Source of the DNA: Aeromicrobium sp. Root472D3
GTDB taxonomy: Bacteria > Actinomycetota > Actinomycetes > Propionibacteriales > Nocardioidaceae
Direction: 5' to 3'
DNA length: 64,000 nucleotides
Assembly (NCBI RefSeq): GCF_001426485.1
Contig: NZ_LMET01000001.1
Span: forward strand, 1,564,303 to 1,628,302
Shown piece by piece: positions 24,553 through 34,253 of the stretch. How positions within the stretch are numbered: the stretch's first letter is position 1; the number at the start of each line of letters is the position of its first letter. The position numbers were made by a program, and so were the translations under genes. Below the pieces are notes generated by a model. The model made no database searches. It was not told the origin of the DNA and worked only from the letters and a program-made list of their open reading frames with translations.

Positions 24553-25719
24553 GTGGGGCAGACGGAGCGTGCCCGGATCCAGCAGCGCGTCGTGGCGTCA
24601 CGGACCGTCGTGACCGAGCGCATCTCCGACGCGATCCGTCGGCAGATCCCCGCGTACGCGACGCTCGGCGACGCCCAGCGCCGCGAGACCGAGGCGATCG
24701 CCGCGTGGGGCGTGCAGCGGCTGCTCGAGCTCTGGGTCTTCGGCACGTCGCTCGACGAGGCCGACCTGCGTCAGTTCCACGGCATCGGCGTGGCCCGCGG
24801 CACCGACGGACGTCCGCTGTTCGCGGTGCTGCGGGCGTACCGTGTCGCGGCGGTCGAGGCCAGCGGCCTGATCCACGAGATGGCCGGCGACGACCTGACG
24901 CTCGACGACGCCCTCGCGCTCAACCGGGTGCTGCTCGAGAGCCTCGACGAGATCTCCGAGGTGCTGTTCGCGGGTCACACGTCGGCGACGACCCGGCTCA
25001 CGGGCGACCGGGCCGACGTCGTGCGGGCGCTCGCCGACGACCTCGTCACGGGGCGGCAGACCTCGACCGCGGCCCTGGCCGACCGGTCCGAGCAGCTCGG
25101 CATCGCGCTGCCGTCGCGGTTCGGGTTGACGGTGGTCGGATCCCCTGACGGCGAGGAGGTCACGGCCGGTGAGGTCGCCCGGTTCGCGGCGGCGGTCGAC
25201 GACCCCGACGGCGACGCGCTGGTGCTGACGACGACCCGGTCGGGGCAGGGTGTGCTGCTGCACTCCCGGCCGGTCGTCGACGCGACGCCGTCCGCGCGCT
25301 GGCGCGTCTGCGTCGTGGACGACGTCGCCCTCGCCGACCTGCCCGCGACGTTCCGGGTCGCCTCCGCGGCCGTGCGCCACGCCCCCGCCGAGGCCTTCGG
25401 GAGTGGCCCGCTCGACGAGGCGGACGCACTGCTCGTCGCCCTCCTGCGGGGCGAGCCCCGCGTCGATCCCCGCACCTTCGCGTCGACCGCGCTGCGCCCG
25501 CTGCTCGCACCGGGCCAGGCGCACGTGCTGGAGGGGCTGTCGGCGTACCTGCTCACGGGCTCGTCGACCGAGGCCGGGCGTCGCCTGGGCCTGCACCCGC
25601 AGAGCATGCGGCACCGGCTCCGGCGCTCGCGGGCCGTGACGGGACGCGACCTCGCCGATCCCTGGGACCACCTGGTGCTGCGCACCGCGACGACGGTGCT
25701 GGCGATCGCCGCCGACTGA
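24553..25719 (+). CDS. PucR-family transcriptional regulator
   Basis: The chosen GTG 24553 lies 9 nt after AGAGAGG (24537-24543) and gives 388 residues; in-frame GTG codons at 24496 and 24532 are less well placed. The N-terminal half is helical (RsbRD-like). The C-terminal PucR helix-turn-helix is LTGSSTEAGRRLGLHPQSM with HRLRRSRAVTGRDL behind it. PucR proteins usually activate catabolic genes. The divergent FAD dehydrogenase is the likely target. Confidence 0.88.
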   Translation: MGQTERARIQQRVVASRTVVTERISDAIRRQIPAYATLGDAQRRETEAIAAWGVQRLLELWVFGTSLDEADLRQFHGIGVARGTDGRPLFAVLRAYRVAAVEASGLIHEMAGDDLTLDDALALNRVLLESLDEISEVLFAGHTSATTRLTGDRADVVRALADDLVTGRQTSTAALADRSEQLGIALPSRFGLTVVGSPDGEEVTAGEVARFAAAVDDPDGDALVLTTTRSGQGVLLHSRPVVDATPSARWRVCVVDDVALADLPATFRVASAAVRHAPAEAFGSGPLDEADALLVALLRGEPRVDPRTFASTALRPLLAPGQAHVLEGLSAYLLTGSSTEAGRRLGLHPQSMRHRLRRSRAVTGRDLADPWDHLVLRTATTVLAIAAD

Positions 25720-25738
25720 CCGCCAAGCGGTCTGGCCG

Positions 25739-26221
25739 TCAGGCGGTCTGGAACGTGTGGTCGTGCCGCAGCTCGGCCGTGACCCGCAGGCCGTCGTCGG
25801 TCTGCACCTCCCACGAGTCGCACAGGTGCTCGACGATCGCGAGCCCCCGTCCGCGCAGCGAGTGGTCGTTGAACTCCATGGCCTTCAGGTGCGTGGCCTC
25901 ACCGCTGTCGCACACGCTGATCCGGACGAGGTCGCCCTCGACGCACCACGAGATGTCGATCTGGCCCCGGGCGTTGGGGCGGCCGTGGTCGATGCCGTTG
26001 GCGGCGAGCTCGGCGAGCACGAGCTCGGCGTCGTCGACGAACGTCTGGCGGAAGCCCAGATCGGCCAGCTCGGCGGCGAGGCGCTTGCGGGCCACGCGGA
26101 CGCTGAGCGTGTCGAACGGCAGGCTCAGCGTCGTGCAGGGGTCGTCGTCGGTCGAGTCGGACGCATGGGAGGTGGCCACGACAGCAAGCCTGTCAGAGGT
26201 GCCCGGGTCGCGCATGCCCAT
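25739..26221 (-). CDS. Anti-sigma regulatory ATP-binding protein (RsbW/HATPase-like)
   Basis: About 160 residues from ATG 26221, with MRDPG at 26215 as an alternative start. A HATPase_c_2 domain is visible: N-box VLAELAANGIDHGRP (about 89-103), G1 VCDSGEA, and GRGLAIVEHLCD. Such kinases hold a sigma factor and phosphorylate a STAS antagonist. The divergent STAS gene begins 84 bp away. No sigma factor gene is adjacent, so its partner lies elsewhere or it acts in stress signalling. Confidence 0.88.
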   Translation of the reverse strand: MGMRDPGTSDRLAVVATSHASDSTDDDPCTTLSLPFDTLSVRVARKRLAAELADLGFRQTFVDDAELVLAELAANGIDHGRPNARGQIDISWCVEGDLVRISVCDSGEATHLKAMEFNDHSLRGRGLAIVEHLCDSWEVQTDDGLRVTAELRHDHTFQTA

Positions 26222-26248
26222 CGCGTCGACGTGCCCGATCGCCGCGGC

Positions 26249-26277
26249 ACGGTAGCGTATTGATCGTCCGCTGACAA
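26249..26277 (-). promoter_or_regulatory. Promoter of the anti-sigma kinase gene
   Basis: Minus-strand -35 TTGTCA (26277-26272), 17-nt spacer, -10 TACCGT (26254-26249). This is the best housekeeping-type promoter in the window. Confidence 0.65.
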
Positions 26278-26305
26278 GGGTGGGCCGGACAGGACGGAGC
26301 GCGCG

Positions 26306-26659
26306 GTGGCGGCCGACATGACGTGGCACGAGGAGCGCGGCGACGGGCAGGTCGTCCTCGCGGTCACGGGCGACCTCGACATCGCGAGTGCTGCCGCGTT
26401 CCGGGACGTCGGCCTGCGGGCTCTCGGCATCGACCCCGTCACGCTCGTGCTCGACCTGACCGAGGTCCCATTCGTCGACTCGTCGGGCATCGCGGTGCTG
26501 GTGCTGCTGCGCCGCAAGGCCCGCAACCGCCGCAGCGAGCTGCGCCTCGTCACGCACCGCCGCATCGACTCGGTGCTGAGGGTCACGGGCCTGATGCAGG
26601 CCTTCGACATCTACCCGACCCGCGAGGCCGCCGTCGAGGGAGTCGGACAGCCGGTCTAG
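26306..26659 (+). CDS. STAS-domain anti-sigma factor antagonist
   Basis: 117 residues, a single STAS domain ([17 protein letters not shown], then [20 protein letters not shown] with the phosphorylatable Ser in DSSG near residue 59). CGGAG lies before GTG 26306; ATG 26318 is an alternative. It is divergent from the kinase gene. Together they form a partner-switching pair in which dephosphorylated STAS protein frees the sigma factor. Confidence 0.92.
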   Translation: MAADMTWHEERGDGQVVLAVTGDLDIASAAAFRDVGLRALGIDPVTLVLDLTEVPFVDSSGIAVLVLLRRKARNRRSELRLVTHRRIDSVLRVTGLMQAFDIYPTREAAVEGVGQPV

Positions 26660-26739
26660 GGCGCGGTGCGGCCAGGGTGGCACGATGGCGTCGTGATTGT
26701 GTCCGCGGTCACATCGTCGATCGCGAAGAGGTGGCACCC

Positions 26740-28350
26740 ATGCCGAGTCACGAGGCAGGCCCCACGGATCTCGAGCTCCTCGAGACGACGATCGGCGAGA
26801 ACCTCGCCGCGACGGTGGCCGCGCACGGCTCGCGCGAGGCGCTGGTCGAGTGCGCGTCGGGACGGCGCTGGACGTACGACGAGCTGTCGGCAGACGTCGA
26901 CGCCGTCGCCCTGGGGCTGCTGGCGCTGGGCGTCACGACCGGCGACCGGGTCGGCATGTGGGCACCCAACTGCGCGGAGTGGGTGCTGACGCAGTACGCG
27001 ACGGCCCGCATCGGGGCGATCCTGGTCAACATCAACCCCGCGTACCGCGCGCACGAGCTCGCATTCGTCGTCGGCCAGTCGGGCATGCGCGCGATCGTCG
27101 CGGTGCCCGGGCTCCGGGACGCCAGCTTCACCGCGATGATCGACGAGGCGCGTGCGGCGCACCCGTCGCTGACCGACGTCGTCGTGATCGGCGAGCCGTC
27201 GTGGGACGCCCTGCTCGCGACCGGGCGGGCCGCCGATCCCGACGTCCTCGACCAGATCGGGTCGGGGTTGTCGGCCGACGACCCGATCAACATCCAGTAC
27301 ACGTCGGGCACGACGGGCTTCCCGAAGGGCGCGACCCTGTCGCACCGCAACATCCTGAACAACGGCTGGTTCGTGGGCGAGCTGATCGACTACTCCGAGC
27401 ACGACCGCATCTGCATCCCCGTGCCGTTCTACCACTGCTTCGGCATGGTGATGGGAAACCTGGCAGCGACCTCGCACGGCGCCACGATGGTCGTCCCTTC
27501 GCCGTCGTTCGACGCCGCGGCGACGTTGCGCGCGGCAGCCGACGAGCGGTGCACGTCGCTCTACGGCGTCCCGACGATGTTCATCGCGATGCTCGACGAC
27601 CCCGCATTCGACACGTACGACCTGTCGCACCTGCGCACCGGCATCATGGCCGGCTCGCCGTGCCCGGTCGAGACCATGAGGCAGGTCATCGATCGCATGG
27701 GCGCCGAGGACGTGTCGATCTGCTACGGCATGACCGAGACCTCGCCGGTCTCGACGCAGACCCGCACCGACGACAGCCTCGACCGCCGGGTCTCGACCGT
27801 CGGTCGCGCGGGGCCGCACGTGGAGGTCAAGGTCGTCGACCCCCTGACGGGCGAGTCGTCGCCGCGTGGCGTGCCCGGCGAGCTGTGCACCCGCGGGTAC
27901 CTCGTGATGCTGGGCTACTGGGACCAGCCCGAGCGGACCGCCGAGGCGATCGACGGCGACGGCTGGATGCACACCGGCGACCTCGCGGTGATGGACGACG
28001 ACGGGTACGTCAGCATCACGGGCCGCATCAAGGACGTCGTCATCCGGGGCGGCGAGAACATCTACCCGCGCGAGGTCGAGGAGTTCCTGATGGGCCACCC
28101 CGACGTGCTCGACGTGCAGGTCATCGGCGTGCCCGACGACCGCTACGGCGAGGAGGTCATGGCGTGGGTCCGCATGCGCGGCGAGGCAGCCCCTCTCACC
28201 GTCGACGACGTGCGGGAGTTCTGCGCCGGGCGTCTCGCGCACTACAAGGTCCCCCGTCACGTGGCGGTCGTCGACGAGTTCCCGATGACCGTGACGGGCA
28301 AGGTGCGCAAGGTCGAGATGCGCGAGCGGGCCGTCGAGATGCTGCGCTGA
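26740..28350 (+). CDS. Acyl-CoA synthetase (AMP-forming)
   Basis: 536 residues, the full ANL superfamily length. The P-loop [12 protein letters not shown] is at about 187-198; [10 protein letters not shown] and the [17 protein letters not shown] hinge follow; the C-terminal domain has the catalytic Lys in [11 protein letters not shown]. The sequence resembles ACSF2/FadD-type medium or long chain fatty-acid ligases. GAAGAGG precedes the ATG. It stands alone between the STAS gene and a convergent monooxygenase pair; a role in lipid or aromatic-acid breakdown is likely. Confidence 0.93.
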   Translation: MPSHEAGPTDLELLETTIGENLAATVAAHGSREALVECASGRRWTYDELSADVDAVALGLLALGVTTGDRVGMWAPNCAEWVLTQYATARIGAILVNINPAYRAHELAFVVGQSGMRAIVAVPGLRDASFTAMIDEARAAHPSLTDVVVIGEPSWDALLATGRAADPDVLDQIGSGLSADDPINIQYTSGTTGFPKGATLSHRNILNNGWFVGELIDYSEHDRICIPVPFYHCFGMVMGNLAATSHGATMVVPSPSFDAAATLRAAADERCTSLYGVPTMFIAMLDDPAFDTYDLSHLRTGIMAGSPCPVETMRQVIDRMGAEDVSICYGMTETSPVSTQTRTDDSLDRRVSTVGRAGPHVEVKVVDPLTGESSPRGVPGELCTRGYLVMLGYWDQPERTAEAIDGDGWMHTGDLAVMDDDGYVSITGRIKDVVIRGGENIYPREVEEFLMGHPDVLDVQVIGVPDDRYGEEVMAWVRMRGEAAPLTVDDVREFCAGRLAHYKVPRHVAVVDEFPMTVTGKVRKVEMRERAVEMLR

Positions 28351-28377
28351 CCGGCCCGCCCGCGTCCCGTCCGGCCG

Positions 28378-28707
28378 TCAGCCGCGGGGCTCGACCGACA
28401 TCTCGCCCATCGGTCCCCAGCCGTCGTCGGGCACGACGGTGTTGATGATCTGCGGTGTCGCCGCGAGATACCGGGGCAGCTCGGCGATGGCCTTCTTGAA
28501 GTGGTCCGAGCCGACGTGCGCCTCGGCGGCGTCGTCGTCGAAGGCCTCGAGCAGGACGTACTCGGTGGGGTCGTCGAGGCTGCGCGACCACGTGAACCAG
28601 CGGTTGCCGGGCTCGGCCCGGGTCGCCTCGGTGAACTCGCGGCTCAGCTCGGGCCACTGCTCGGCGTGCTCGGGCAGGACGGGGAAGCGGACGTTGATGA
28701 TGATCAT
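28378..28707 (-). CDS. ABM-domain putative quinol monooxygenase
   Basis: 109 residues with the dimeric ferredoxin-like ABM fold: INVRFPVLPEHAEQWPEL, FTWSRSLDDPTEYVLLEAF, AHVGSDHFKKAIAELPRYL. Such proteins oxidise quinols without cofactors or remove reactive by-products. The gene lies 26 bp downstream of the FAD monooxygenase on the same strand and probably acts on its product. Confidence 0.88.
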   Translation of the reverse strand: MIIINVRFPVLPEHAEQWPELSREFTEATRAEPGNRWFTWSRSLDDPTEYVLLEAFDDDAAEAHVGSDHFKKAIAELPRYLAATPQIINTVVPDDGWGPMGEMSVEPRG

Positions 28708-28733
28708 GTCCCCATGATGCCGAGCGTCGACGG

Positions 28734-29954
28734 TCAGCGCGCGGCGGCGTCGACGAAGCGCGGCAGCTCGCGACCGGCCTCCGGACCCGACGTCAGGCGC
28801 GAGGCGAGGCCCTGCACGAGCGGCGTCGCCGCGACCTTGGTGCCCCACTTCAGCAGCTGGGCCCCGACGCGGGTCTGCGGTGCCGCGGCCTTCGGCACGC
28901 CGGGCGGCAGGTCCTGCGCGTCCTCGACGAGGGGACGCATCCACTGCTCGAACTCGTCGAGCGCCGCGGTGTGGTCCGTGCCGTCCTCGGACGCGCGCGA
29001 CAGAGCGGCCGCCAGGACGTAGGCGCCCGTGATGGCCAGCGACGTCCCGCCGCCCCCGACGGGGGTCACGCACCAGGCGGCGTCGCCGAGCAGCACGACC
29101 CGTCCGCGGTGCCACGTGGGGCACATGATCTGACGCAGGTAGTCGACGTACAGGTCGTCGGAGTCGTCGAGGCCGTCGAGGATGCGCGGCACCTGCCACC
29201 CGACGCCCGAGAACTCGTCGCGCAGGGCGGCGCGCAGCTGCCGGCCGTCGAGGCCCTCGAGCGTGGGGGAGTCGACCACGAAGTTGAGCATCGCGCGGGT
29301 CGTGCCCTCGTCGTCGGGCCGCAGCCCCGCCTGTCGTCCGCCGGGCACGACCAGCCAGTTCCACCACCGGTCGTCGTCGGCGGTGCGCTCGATCGTGGCG
29401 TACGAGCAGTACATGCCGAGCGCCTTCTCCTGCGGCTCGTCGCCGAAGACGAGCCCGCGCGTGTGCGAGCCGACGCCCTCGGCCACGACGAGCAGGTCGA
29501 ACCGGTCGCGGGTGCCGTCGGACAGCTCGACCTCGACGCCGTCGGGGCCGTCGACGACCGCCGTGATGCTGGTGCCGAACCGCCACGTCACGCCGTCGGG
29601 GCAGGCCTCGACGAGGATCTGCGACAGCGCGCCGCGCAGGATCTCGAGCTCGGCGGTCGGACCGTCGTGGCCGTCGCCCTCCTGCACGCCGAACTCCGAG
29701 ACGACGGTGCCGTCCTCGGCGACGAACCGCGTGCCGATCTCGCCGGTGTTGCGATTCCGGACGGCGTCCTCGAGGCCCATGAGCCGCAGCACGTCGCGGC
29801 CCGTCGCGCGGACGTCGATGTTCTGGCCGCCGGGACGCAGCTCGGGCGCCTTCTCGACGACCGTGACGTCGTAGCCGGCACGGTCGAGCCAGAAGGCGGC
29901 GGCGGGGCCGGCGACGCTGGCCCCGGTGACCAGGATGCGCTGTCGATCGGTCAT
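28734..29954 (-). CDS. FAD-dependent monooxygenase (PHBH/TetX-like)
   Basis: 406 residues of a class A flavoprotein monooxygenase: dinucleotide motif LVTGASVAGPAAAFWLDRAG (about 8-27), the DG-type middle motif in LLVVAEGVGSHTRG, and VVLLGDAAWCVTPVGGGGTSLA (GD motif) near 290-310. It hydroxylates an aromatic or polyketide-like substrate with NAD(P)H and oxygen. AAGGAG precedes ATG 29954. It forms an operon with the ABM protein. TetX-like enzymes of this class can modify drugs, but nothing proves that here. Confidence 0.9.
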   Translation of the reverse strand: MTDRQRILVTGASVAGPAAAFWLDRAGYDVTVVEKAPELRPGGQNIDVRATGRDVLRLMGLEDAVRNRNTGEIGTRFVAEDGTVVSEFGVQEGDGHDGPTAELEILRGALSQILVEACPDGVTWRFGTSITAVVDGPDGVEVELSDGTRDRFDLLVVAEGVGSHTRGLVFGDEPQEKALGMYCSYATIERTADDDRWWNWLVVPGGRQAGLRPDDEGTTRAMLNFVVDSPTLEGLDGRQLRAALRDEFSGVGWQVPRILDGLDDSDDLYVDYLRQIMCPTWHRGRVVLLGDAAWCVTPVGGGGTSLAITGAYVLAAALSRASEDGTDHTAALDEFEQWMRPLVEDAQDLPPGVPKAAAPQTRVGAQLLKWGTKVAATPLVQGLASRLTSGPEAGRELPRFVDAAAR

Positions 29955-30030
29955 GGAGTGCTCCTTCGAGGGGGTGGGCGAGCGGGGTGCCCGTACCCAT
30001 CCGCCCGCCGTCGAGACCTCCGCCGCGGGG

Positions 30031-30462
30031 TCAGTCGTCCGCCGGGACCGACCAAGGATCGACCAGCGCGACGTCGAGCGACTTGAAGTCGGCGACGTTG
30101 CGCGTGACGACGGTGAGGCCGTGGACGGTCGCGGTGGCGGCGATCATGGCGTCGCGCTCGGGTCGGGGGTCGGGCACGTGGAGGCGGGCGACTCGTCGTG
30201 CCACGGCCAGGTCGACCGGCAGGATGCGTCCGGCGAAGGCAGCGAGCACGGCGTCGTCCAGCCACGTTCGCAACCGATCCGCCTGGATCTGGTCTCGGCG
30301 CGCGAGGCGGCCTATGCCGATCTCGATCTCCATGATCGTGATGGCAGACAGGTGCAGGCTCGACACGTCTCGGGAGGCTACCCACGCGCGAACCCGTGCA
30401 TCGACGCGGACAGGTGACTTGCGGAGCTCGCTGACGACGTTGGTGTCGAGCAGGAAGCTCAC
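30031..30462 (-). CDS. vapC: VapC-type PIN-domain toxin
   Basis: 143 residues, PIN fold: FLLDTNVVSELRK (catalytic Asp at residue 6), the Glu in ITIMEIEIGIGRL (about 46), and the acidic pair in RPERDAMIAATA followed by VTRNVADFKSL. VapC toxins are Mg-dependent RNases, often tRNA-specific. The ATG overlaps the antitoxin stop (ATGA at 30462-30459). Confidence 0.93.
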   Translation of the reverse strand: MSFLLDTNVVSELRKSPVRVDARVRAWVASRDVSSLHLSAITIMEIEIGIGRLARRDQIQADRLRTWLDDAVLAAFAGRILPVDLAVARRVARLHVPDPRPERDAMIAATATVHGLTVVTRNVADFKSLDVALVDPWSVPADD

Positions 30463-30698
30463 AGGTCGGGGATCCGCAGTTCGACGGCGAGCGGCTCGAA
30501 CTCGACGTCGAGGTCGTCGTCCATGCTCAGCCGGTCGATGAGGTCCGCGCCGCTCTCGCCCAACCTTCGGTACTGCGCGATCGAGAGCAGCACGTAGGAC
30601 GGCTGGCCTCGGTCGGTGATCACGACGGGCCCGTGGTCTGCCGCGCGCTTGGCCGCGCTGACGTCGTGGTTGAAATCGCGTGCACTCATCGTCGTCAC
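30459..30698 (-). CDS. Phd/YefM-type antitoxin
   Basis: About 79 residues. The N-terminal Phd/YefM fold (MSARDFNHDVSAAKRAA, then GPVVITDRGQPSYVLLSI) binds DNA, and the Asp/Glu-rich tail (SMDDDLDVEFEPLAVEL) would neutralise VapC. GTG 30698 has AAGGGG about 9 nt upstream; GTG 30707 is too close to that site and ATG 30689 too far. A perfect palindrome just upstream is the expected autoregulatory operator. Confidence 0.88.
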   Translation of the reverse strand: MTTMSARDFNHDVSAAKRAADHGPVVITDRGQPSYVLLSIAQYRRLGESGADLIDRLSMDDDLDVEFEPLAVELRIPDL

Positions 30699-30712
30699 CG
30701 TCGCCACCCCCT

Positions 30713-30733
30713 TGTAGGTATGTACCTACATTA
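30713..30733 (-). promoter_or_regulatory. Palindromic operator and -10 of the toxin-antitoxin operon
   Basis: TGTAGGTA (30713-30720) and TACCTACA (30723-30730) form a perfect 8-2-8 palindrome. The minus-strand -10 TAATGT (30733-30728) overlaps it, so antitoxin binding would block RNA polymerase. Confidence 0.75.
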
Positions 30734-30781
30734 CTGCTCGCGCGGCCGGGATGCCAGAAGACTGCCTCACGGCAGTTTCCG

Positions 30782-31858
30782 TCACGGGATGATGTGGGCC
30801 GCCCGGTACCGTTCGACGTGGTGGAAGAAGCTCTCGCGTGAGTCGCGGAAGCCGAGGAACCCGGCCGAGCGGCTCTTGTTCATGTCGGTCAGGCTCTCGA
30901 CGGTGCGGCCGAGGTCGCCGTCGGTGTGCCACCACGACGCGAGCCGGTCGATGTCGGGCTCGACGAGATCGTGCTGCTCGGCGATGCGCCGCCACACCGG
31001 GGCCGAGTCGGCCATGGCCTGCTCGAGGGGTCGGGGAGCGCCGTCGAAGCCCTCCCACCGGACGCCGAAGTGCTCGGCGATCCGCGGCCACAGCGACCGC
31101 CAGCGGAAGACGTCCCCGTTGGCGATGTTGAACGCCTCGTCGTGGCCCGCCTCGTGGCTGGCCGCCCAGATGATCTGCTCGGCGAGCAGGTCGGCGTCGG
31201 TGACGTCCGTGACGCCGTTCCACTGCAGCTCGGAGCCGGGGAACACGAACGGCTGGTCGAGCTCGCGGCAGATCGTGGCGTACGCCGCGATCGTCAGCAC
31301 CATGTTCATGGCGTTGCCGGTCGCGAAGCCGAAGACCGTGTGCGAGCGGTGCACGCTCCACGTGTGCCCGGAGCGCCGGGCCGAGTCGAACAGCTCGTCC
31401 TCCTGCGCGTAGTAGAAATTGGGGTGGTCGAGCCGCGGCTCTTCCTCGCGGAACGGGGTGTCGGGCATGTCGCCCGTGCCGTACGCCTCGAACGGGCCCA
31501 GGTAGTGCTTGAGGCCCGTCATGAGCGCGACGTGCCGCACGCTGCCGGCCGGTTCGAGGGCGGCCAGCACGTTGCGGACCGCGGCGCCGTTGACGGCGAT
31601 GTTCTCGGCCTCGGTCTCCTGGCGCGTCCACGCCGTGATCGCCACGAGCTCGGGCGCCACGCCGTCGAGCGCCGTCCGCAGCGCCTCGGGGTCGGACAGG
31701 TCGGCCGCGACCGGCGTCACCCCGTCGATGCCCCCGCCGCTGCGCGACAGGCCGAACGTCGTCCAGCCGGCGTCGACGAGCTGCGTGCTGAGCGCCTGGC
31801 CGATGATGCCGGTGGCACCGACGACGAGGGCGCGTCCGGGCGTGGGGGAGGAGGTCAT
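30782..31858 (-). CDS. PRISE-type SDR (progesterone 5beta-reductase/iridoid synthase-like)
   Basis: 358 residues. An extended SDR with VVGATGIIGQALSTQL (about 12-27), the SRSGG coenzyme motif, VALMTGLKHYLGPFEAYG and HPNFYYAQEDELF, which carries the Tyr of PRISE enzymes. The middle reads WSVHRSHTVFGFATGNAMNM. These enzymes reduce enones with NADPH. The window also holds an Old Yellow Enzyme with similar chemistry. AAGGAC lies before the ATG. Confidence 0.9.
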   Translation of the reverse strand: MTSSPTPGRALVVGATGIIGQALSTQLVDAGWTTFGLSRSGGGIDGVTPVAADLSDPEALRTALDGVAPELVAITAWTRQETEAENIAVNGAAVRNVLAALEPAGSVRHVALMTGLKHYLGPFEAYGTGDMPDTPFREEEPRLDHPNFYYAQEDELFDSARRSGHTWSVHRSHTVFGFATGNAMNMVLTIAAYATICRELDQPFVFPGSELQWNGVTDVTDADLLAEQIIWAASHEAGHDEAFNIANGDVFRWRSLWPRIAEHFGVRWEGFDGAPRPLEQAMADSAPVWRRIAEQHDLVEPDIDRLASWWHTDGDLGRTVESLTDMNKSRSAGFLGFRDSRESFFHHVERYRAAHIIP

Positions 31859-31954
31859 GGAGGTCCTTCGCGAGACGGGGAGGGGAAGACAGGCACTCGC
31901 GACCGTACCCCCGCCCCCGAAGCCGAACCCGTGTCCGACGTCTCCCCGGAGCGC

Positions 31955-32590
31955 TCAGCCGCGCGTCGTGAAGGGGGCGCCGGTGGCGGCGCGGACCGAC
32001 TCGACGTCGTCGCCCGGTGCGACGTCGACGAGCACGAGGCCGTCGGGCGTCACGTCGAGGACGGCGCGGTCGGTGATGATGCGGTCGACGACGCCGAGCC
32101 CGGTGAGCGGGAGCGTGCAGTGCTCGACGATCTTGGGGCTGCCGTCCTTCGCGGTGTGGTCGGTCAGCACGACGATGCGCCGGGTGCCGGCGACGAGGTC
32201 CATCGCACCGCCCATGCCCTTGACGAGGGCGCCCGGCACGGCCCAATTGGCCAGGTCGCCGTTGGCGCCGACCTGCAGCGCGCCGAGGACCGCGAGGTCG
32301 ATCTTGCCGCCGCGGATCATCGCGAACGACTCGGCGGAGTCGAAGAAGCTCGCGCCCGGGTTGACCGTGACGGTCTGCTTGCCGGCGTTGATCAGGTCGG
32401 CGTCCTCGTCGCCCTCGTAGGGGAAGGGCCCCATGCCGAGGATGCCGTTCTCGGACTGCAGCGTGACCCGGATGCCCGCGGGGACGTGGTTGGCGACCAG
32501 GGTCGGGATGCCGATGCCGAGGTTGACGTAGTCGCCGTCGGACAGCTCGCGGGCCGCGATCGCGGCCATCTCGTCGCGGGTCCAGCTCAT
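31955..32590 (-). CDS. 3-oxoacid CoA-transferase subunit B
   Basis: 211 residues. The catalytic Glu lies in [12 protein letters not shown] (about 46); [14 protein letters not shown] and the [19 protein letters not shown] signature identify subunit B of the SCOT/Pca-type CoA transferases. With subunit A it moves CoA from succinyl-CoA to a 3-oxoacid (acetoacetate or 3-oxoadipate; the sequence alone does not say which). The start overlaps the end of subunit A by ATGA. Confidence 0.92.
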   Translation of the reverse strand: MSWTRDEMAAIAARELSDGDYVNLGIGIPTLVANHVPAGIRVTLQSENGILGMGPFPYEGDEDADLINAGKQTVTVNPGASFFDSAESFAMIRGGKIDLAVLGALQVGANGDLANWAVPGALVKGMGGAMDLVAGTRRIVVLTDHTAKDGSPKIVEHCTLPLTGLGVVDRIITDRAVLDVTPDGLVLVDVAPGDDVESVRAATGAPFTTRG

Positions 32591-33294
32591 GCGGAGGCTC
32601 CTTCTCGTGGCGCGGTGGTGCCGTCGGGGCGGGGTCGCGTCGTGCGCTGCTCGATGTCCTTGACGCGGTCGGACGCCCGGACGACGTGGGTGACGTACAC
32701 GCCCGGCGTGTGGACGAGCTCGGGGTCGACGGCGTCGACCAGGTGCTCGACCTCCGCGATCGTGATGCGTCCGCACGTCGCGACGACGGGGTTGAAGTTG
32801 CGGGCCGCGAGCCGGTAGCGCAGGTTGCCGTGCGCGTCGCCGGTGTGGGCGTGCACCAGGGCCAGGTCGGCGACGATGCCCCGCTCCTGCACGTACGTCA
32901 TGCCGTCGAACTCCGCGGTGGGCTTGCCCTCGGCGACCGCGGTGCCCACGCCGGTGCGGGTGTAGAACGCCGGGATGCCCGCGCCACCGGCCCGCAGACG
33001 CTCGGCGAGCGTGCCTTGAGGGGTGAACTCGACGTCGAGGACGCCGTCGAGGTACTGGCGGGCGAAGAGCTTGTTCTCCCCGACGTACGACGCGACGACC
33101 TTGGTGACCTGCCGGTTCTCGAGCAGCAGCCCGAGGCCCTTGCCGTCCACGCCCATGTTGTTCGACACGATCGTCAGGCCCGTCACGCCGGAGTCGCGCA
33201 CGGCCTCGATCAGGTCGGACGGGATCCCACTGAGGCCGAACCCACCCACCGCGATCGTCATGCCGTCGCGGACGACGTCGTTGATCTCGTTCAT
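32587..33294 (-). CDS. 3-oxoacid CoA-transferase subunit A
   Basis: 235 residues. Subunit A hallmarks are [17 protein letters not shown] (about 17-33), [19 protein letters not shown] and [24 protein letters not shown]. The last 20 residues form a polar extension. It is the first gene of the operon and starts at ATG 33294. A divergent IclR gene begins 121 bp away, matching pca-type arrangements where IclR proteins regulate aromatic breakdown. Confidence 0.93.
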   Translation of the reverse strand: MNEINDVVRDGMTIAVGGFGLSGIPSDLIEAVRDSGVTGLTIVSNNMGVDGKGLGLLLENRQVTKVVASYVGENKLFARQYLDGVLDVEFTPQGTLAERLRAGGAGIPAFYTRTGVGTAVAEGKPTAEFDGMTYVQERGIVADLALVHAHTGDAHGNLRYRLAARNFNPVVATCGRITIAEVEHLVDAVDPELVHTPGVYVTHVVRASDRVKDIEQRTTRPRPDGTTAPREGASA

Positions 33295-33386
33295 TGGACG
33301 AACGCTGCCAGCAGGCGCTCCGGCCGTCAATGGCAGCCCGGCGCGTGCGTGCGAGATGCTCCGAGCGTGGACGGATCGCCGATGCG

Positions 33387-33409
33387 CGTCCGCTGAGTGG
33401 ACGTACGAT
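33387..33409 (+). promoter_or_regulatory. IclR promoter with inverted repeat
   Basis: CGTCC (33387-33391) and GGACG (33399-33403) form an inverted repeat abutting the -10 TACGAT (33404-33409), which ends 6 nt before GTG 33416. GGACG also occurs at 33296-33300 beside the CoA-transferase start. Confidence 0.45.
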
Positions 33410-33415
33410 GCAGGC

Positions 33416-34204
33416 GTGGCGGACATGTCGAGGGGACAGGGCATCGAGGTCGTCGCGCGCGTCGGCGCGCTGCTCAGGGGGGTCGGCACGCACGAGCCGG
33501 GCGGCGTCTCGACGACCGACGCGGCGCGCGAGGTGGTGATGGCCCGTCCGACGGCGCACCGCCTGCTGACGTCGCTGGCCCGCGAGGGCCTGGTCGATCG
33601 CGACCCCCGCACCGGCCTGTGGCACCTGGGCCCCGAGCTGTACCTGCTGGGGACGTCCGCCGCGTCGCGCTACGACATCAGCCACCACGCTCGCGCGGTC
33701 GTCCACGAGCTCGCCGCCGAGACCGGCGAGAGCGCGTTCCTGTCGGCTCGACGCGGCGACGAGACGGTGTGCCTGCTGAGCGAGGACGGCAGCTTCCCGC
33801 TGCGCTCGCACGTGCTGCGCGAGGGCATCCGGTTCCCCCTGGGGGTCGCCTCGGCCGGACTGGCGATCCTCGCTCACCTGCCGGAGCGCGAGCTGCAGGC
33901 GTTCCTGGCCGGCGCCGGAGCCGACCTCGCCCCCGCTTGGGGGGACGCCCACGCGGTCGAGGCGCTGACGGATCGCGTGCACGAGACGCGGACGGCGGGC
34001 TTCGCGACCAATCCGGGGCTCGTGGTCGAGGGGAGCTGGGGGATGGGGGCAGCGGTCTTCGACCGGTCGGGCTCGCCGGCGTGGGCGCTGTCGCTCACGG
34101 GGGTCGAGTCGCGGTTCCGCGACGACCGGCGGGTCGAGCTCGGCCGGCTGCTGCTCGACCGGGCGCACCAGCTGACCCAGCTGCTGCGCTCCAGCCCGGT
34201 GTGA
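33416..34204 (+). CDS. IclR-family transcriptional regulator
   Basis: 262 residues from GTG 33416, chosen because TACGAT ends exactly 6 nt before it. The winged helix ([21 protein letters not shown]) spans about 29-49, with the wing [18 protein letters not shown]. The ligand domain includes [18 protein letters not shown] and [13 protein letters not shown]. It probably senses an aromatic or oxoacid intermediate and controls the divergent CoA-transferase operon. Confidence 0.92.
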   Translation: MADMSRGQGIEVVARVGALLRGVGTHEPGGVSTTDAAREVVMARPTAHRLLTSLAREGLVDRDPRTGLWHLGPELYLLGTSAASRYDISHHARAVVHELAAETGESAFLSARRGDETVCLLSEDGSFPLRSHVLREGIRFPLGVASAGLAILAHLPERELQAFLAGAGADLAPAWGDAHAVEALTDRVHETRTAGFATNPGLVVEGSWGMGAAVFDRSGSPAWALSLTGVESRFRDDRRVELGRLLLDRAHQLTQLLRSSPV

Positions 34205-34253
34205 TGTGCCGCCGGGCGCTTTTCGACGTCGGGCGTCGGGGTACACCGAGCCC

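Noticed and set aside
26656..28260. Long minus-strand frame opposite the acyl-CoA synthetase
   Set aside because: Low-complexity His/Arg/Asp composition typical of antisense frames at high GC.
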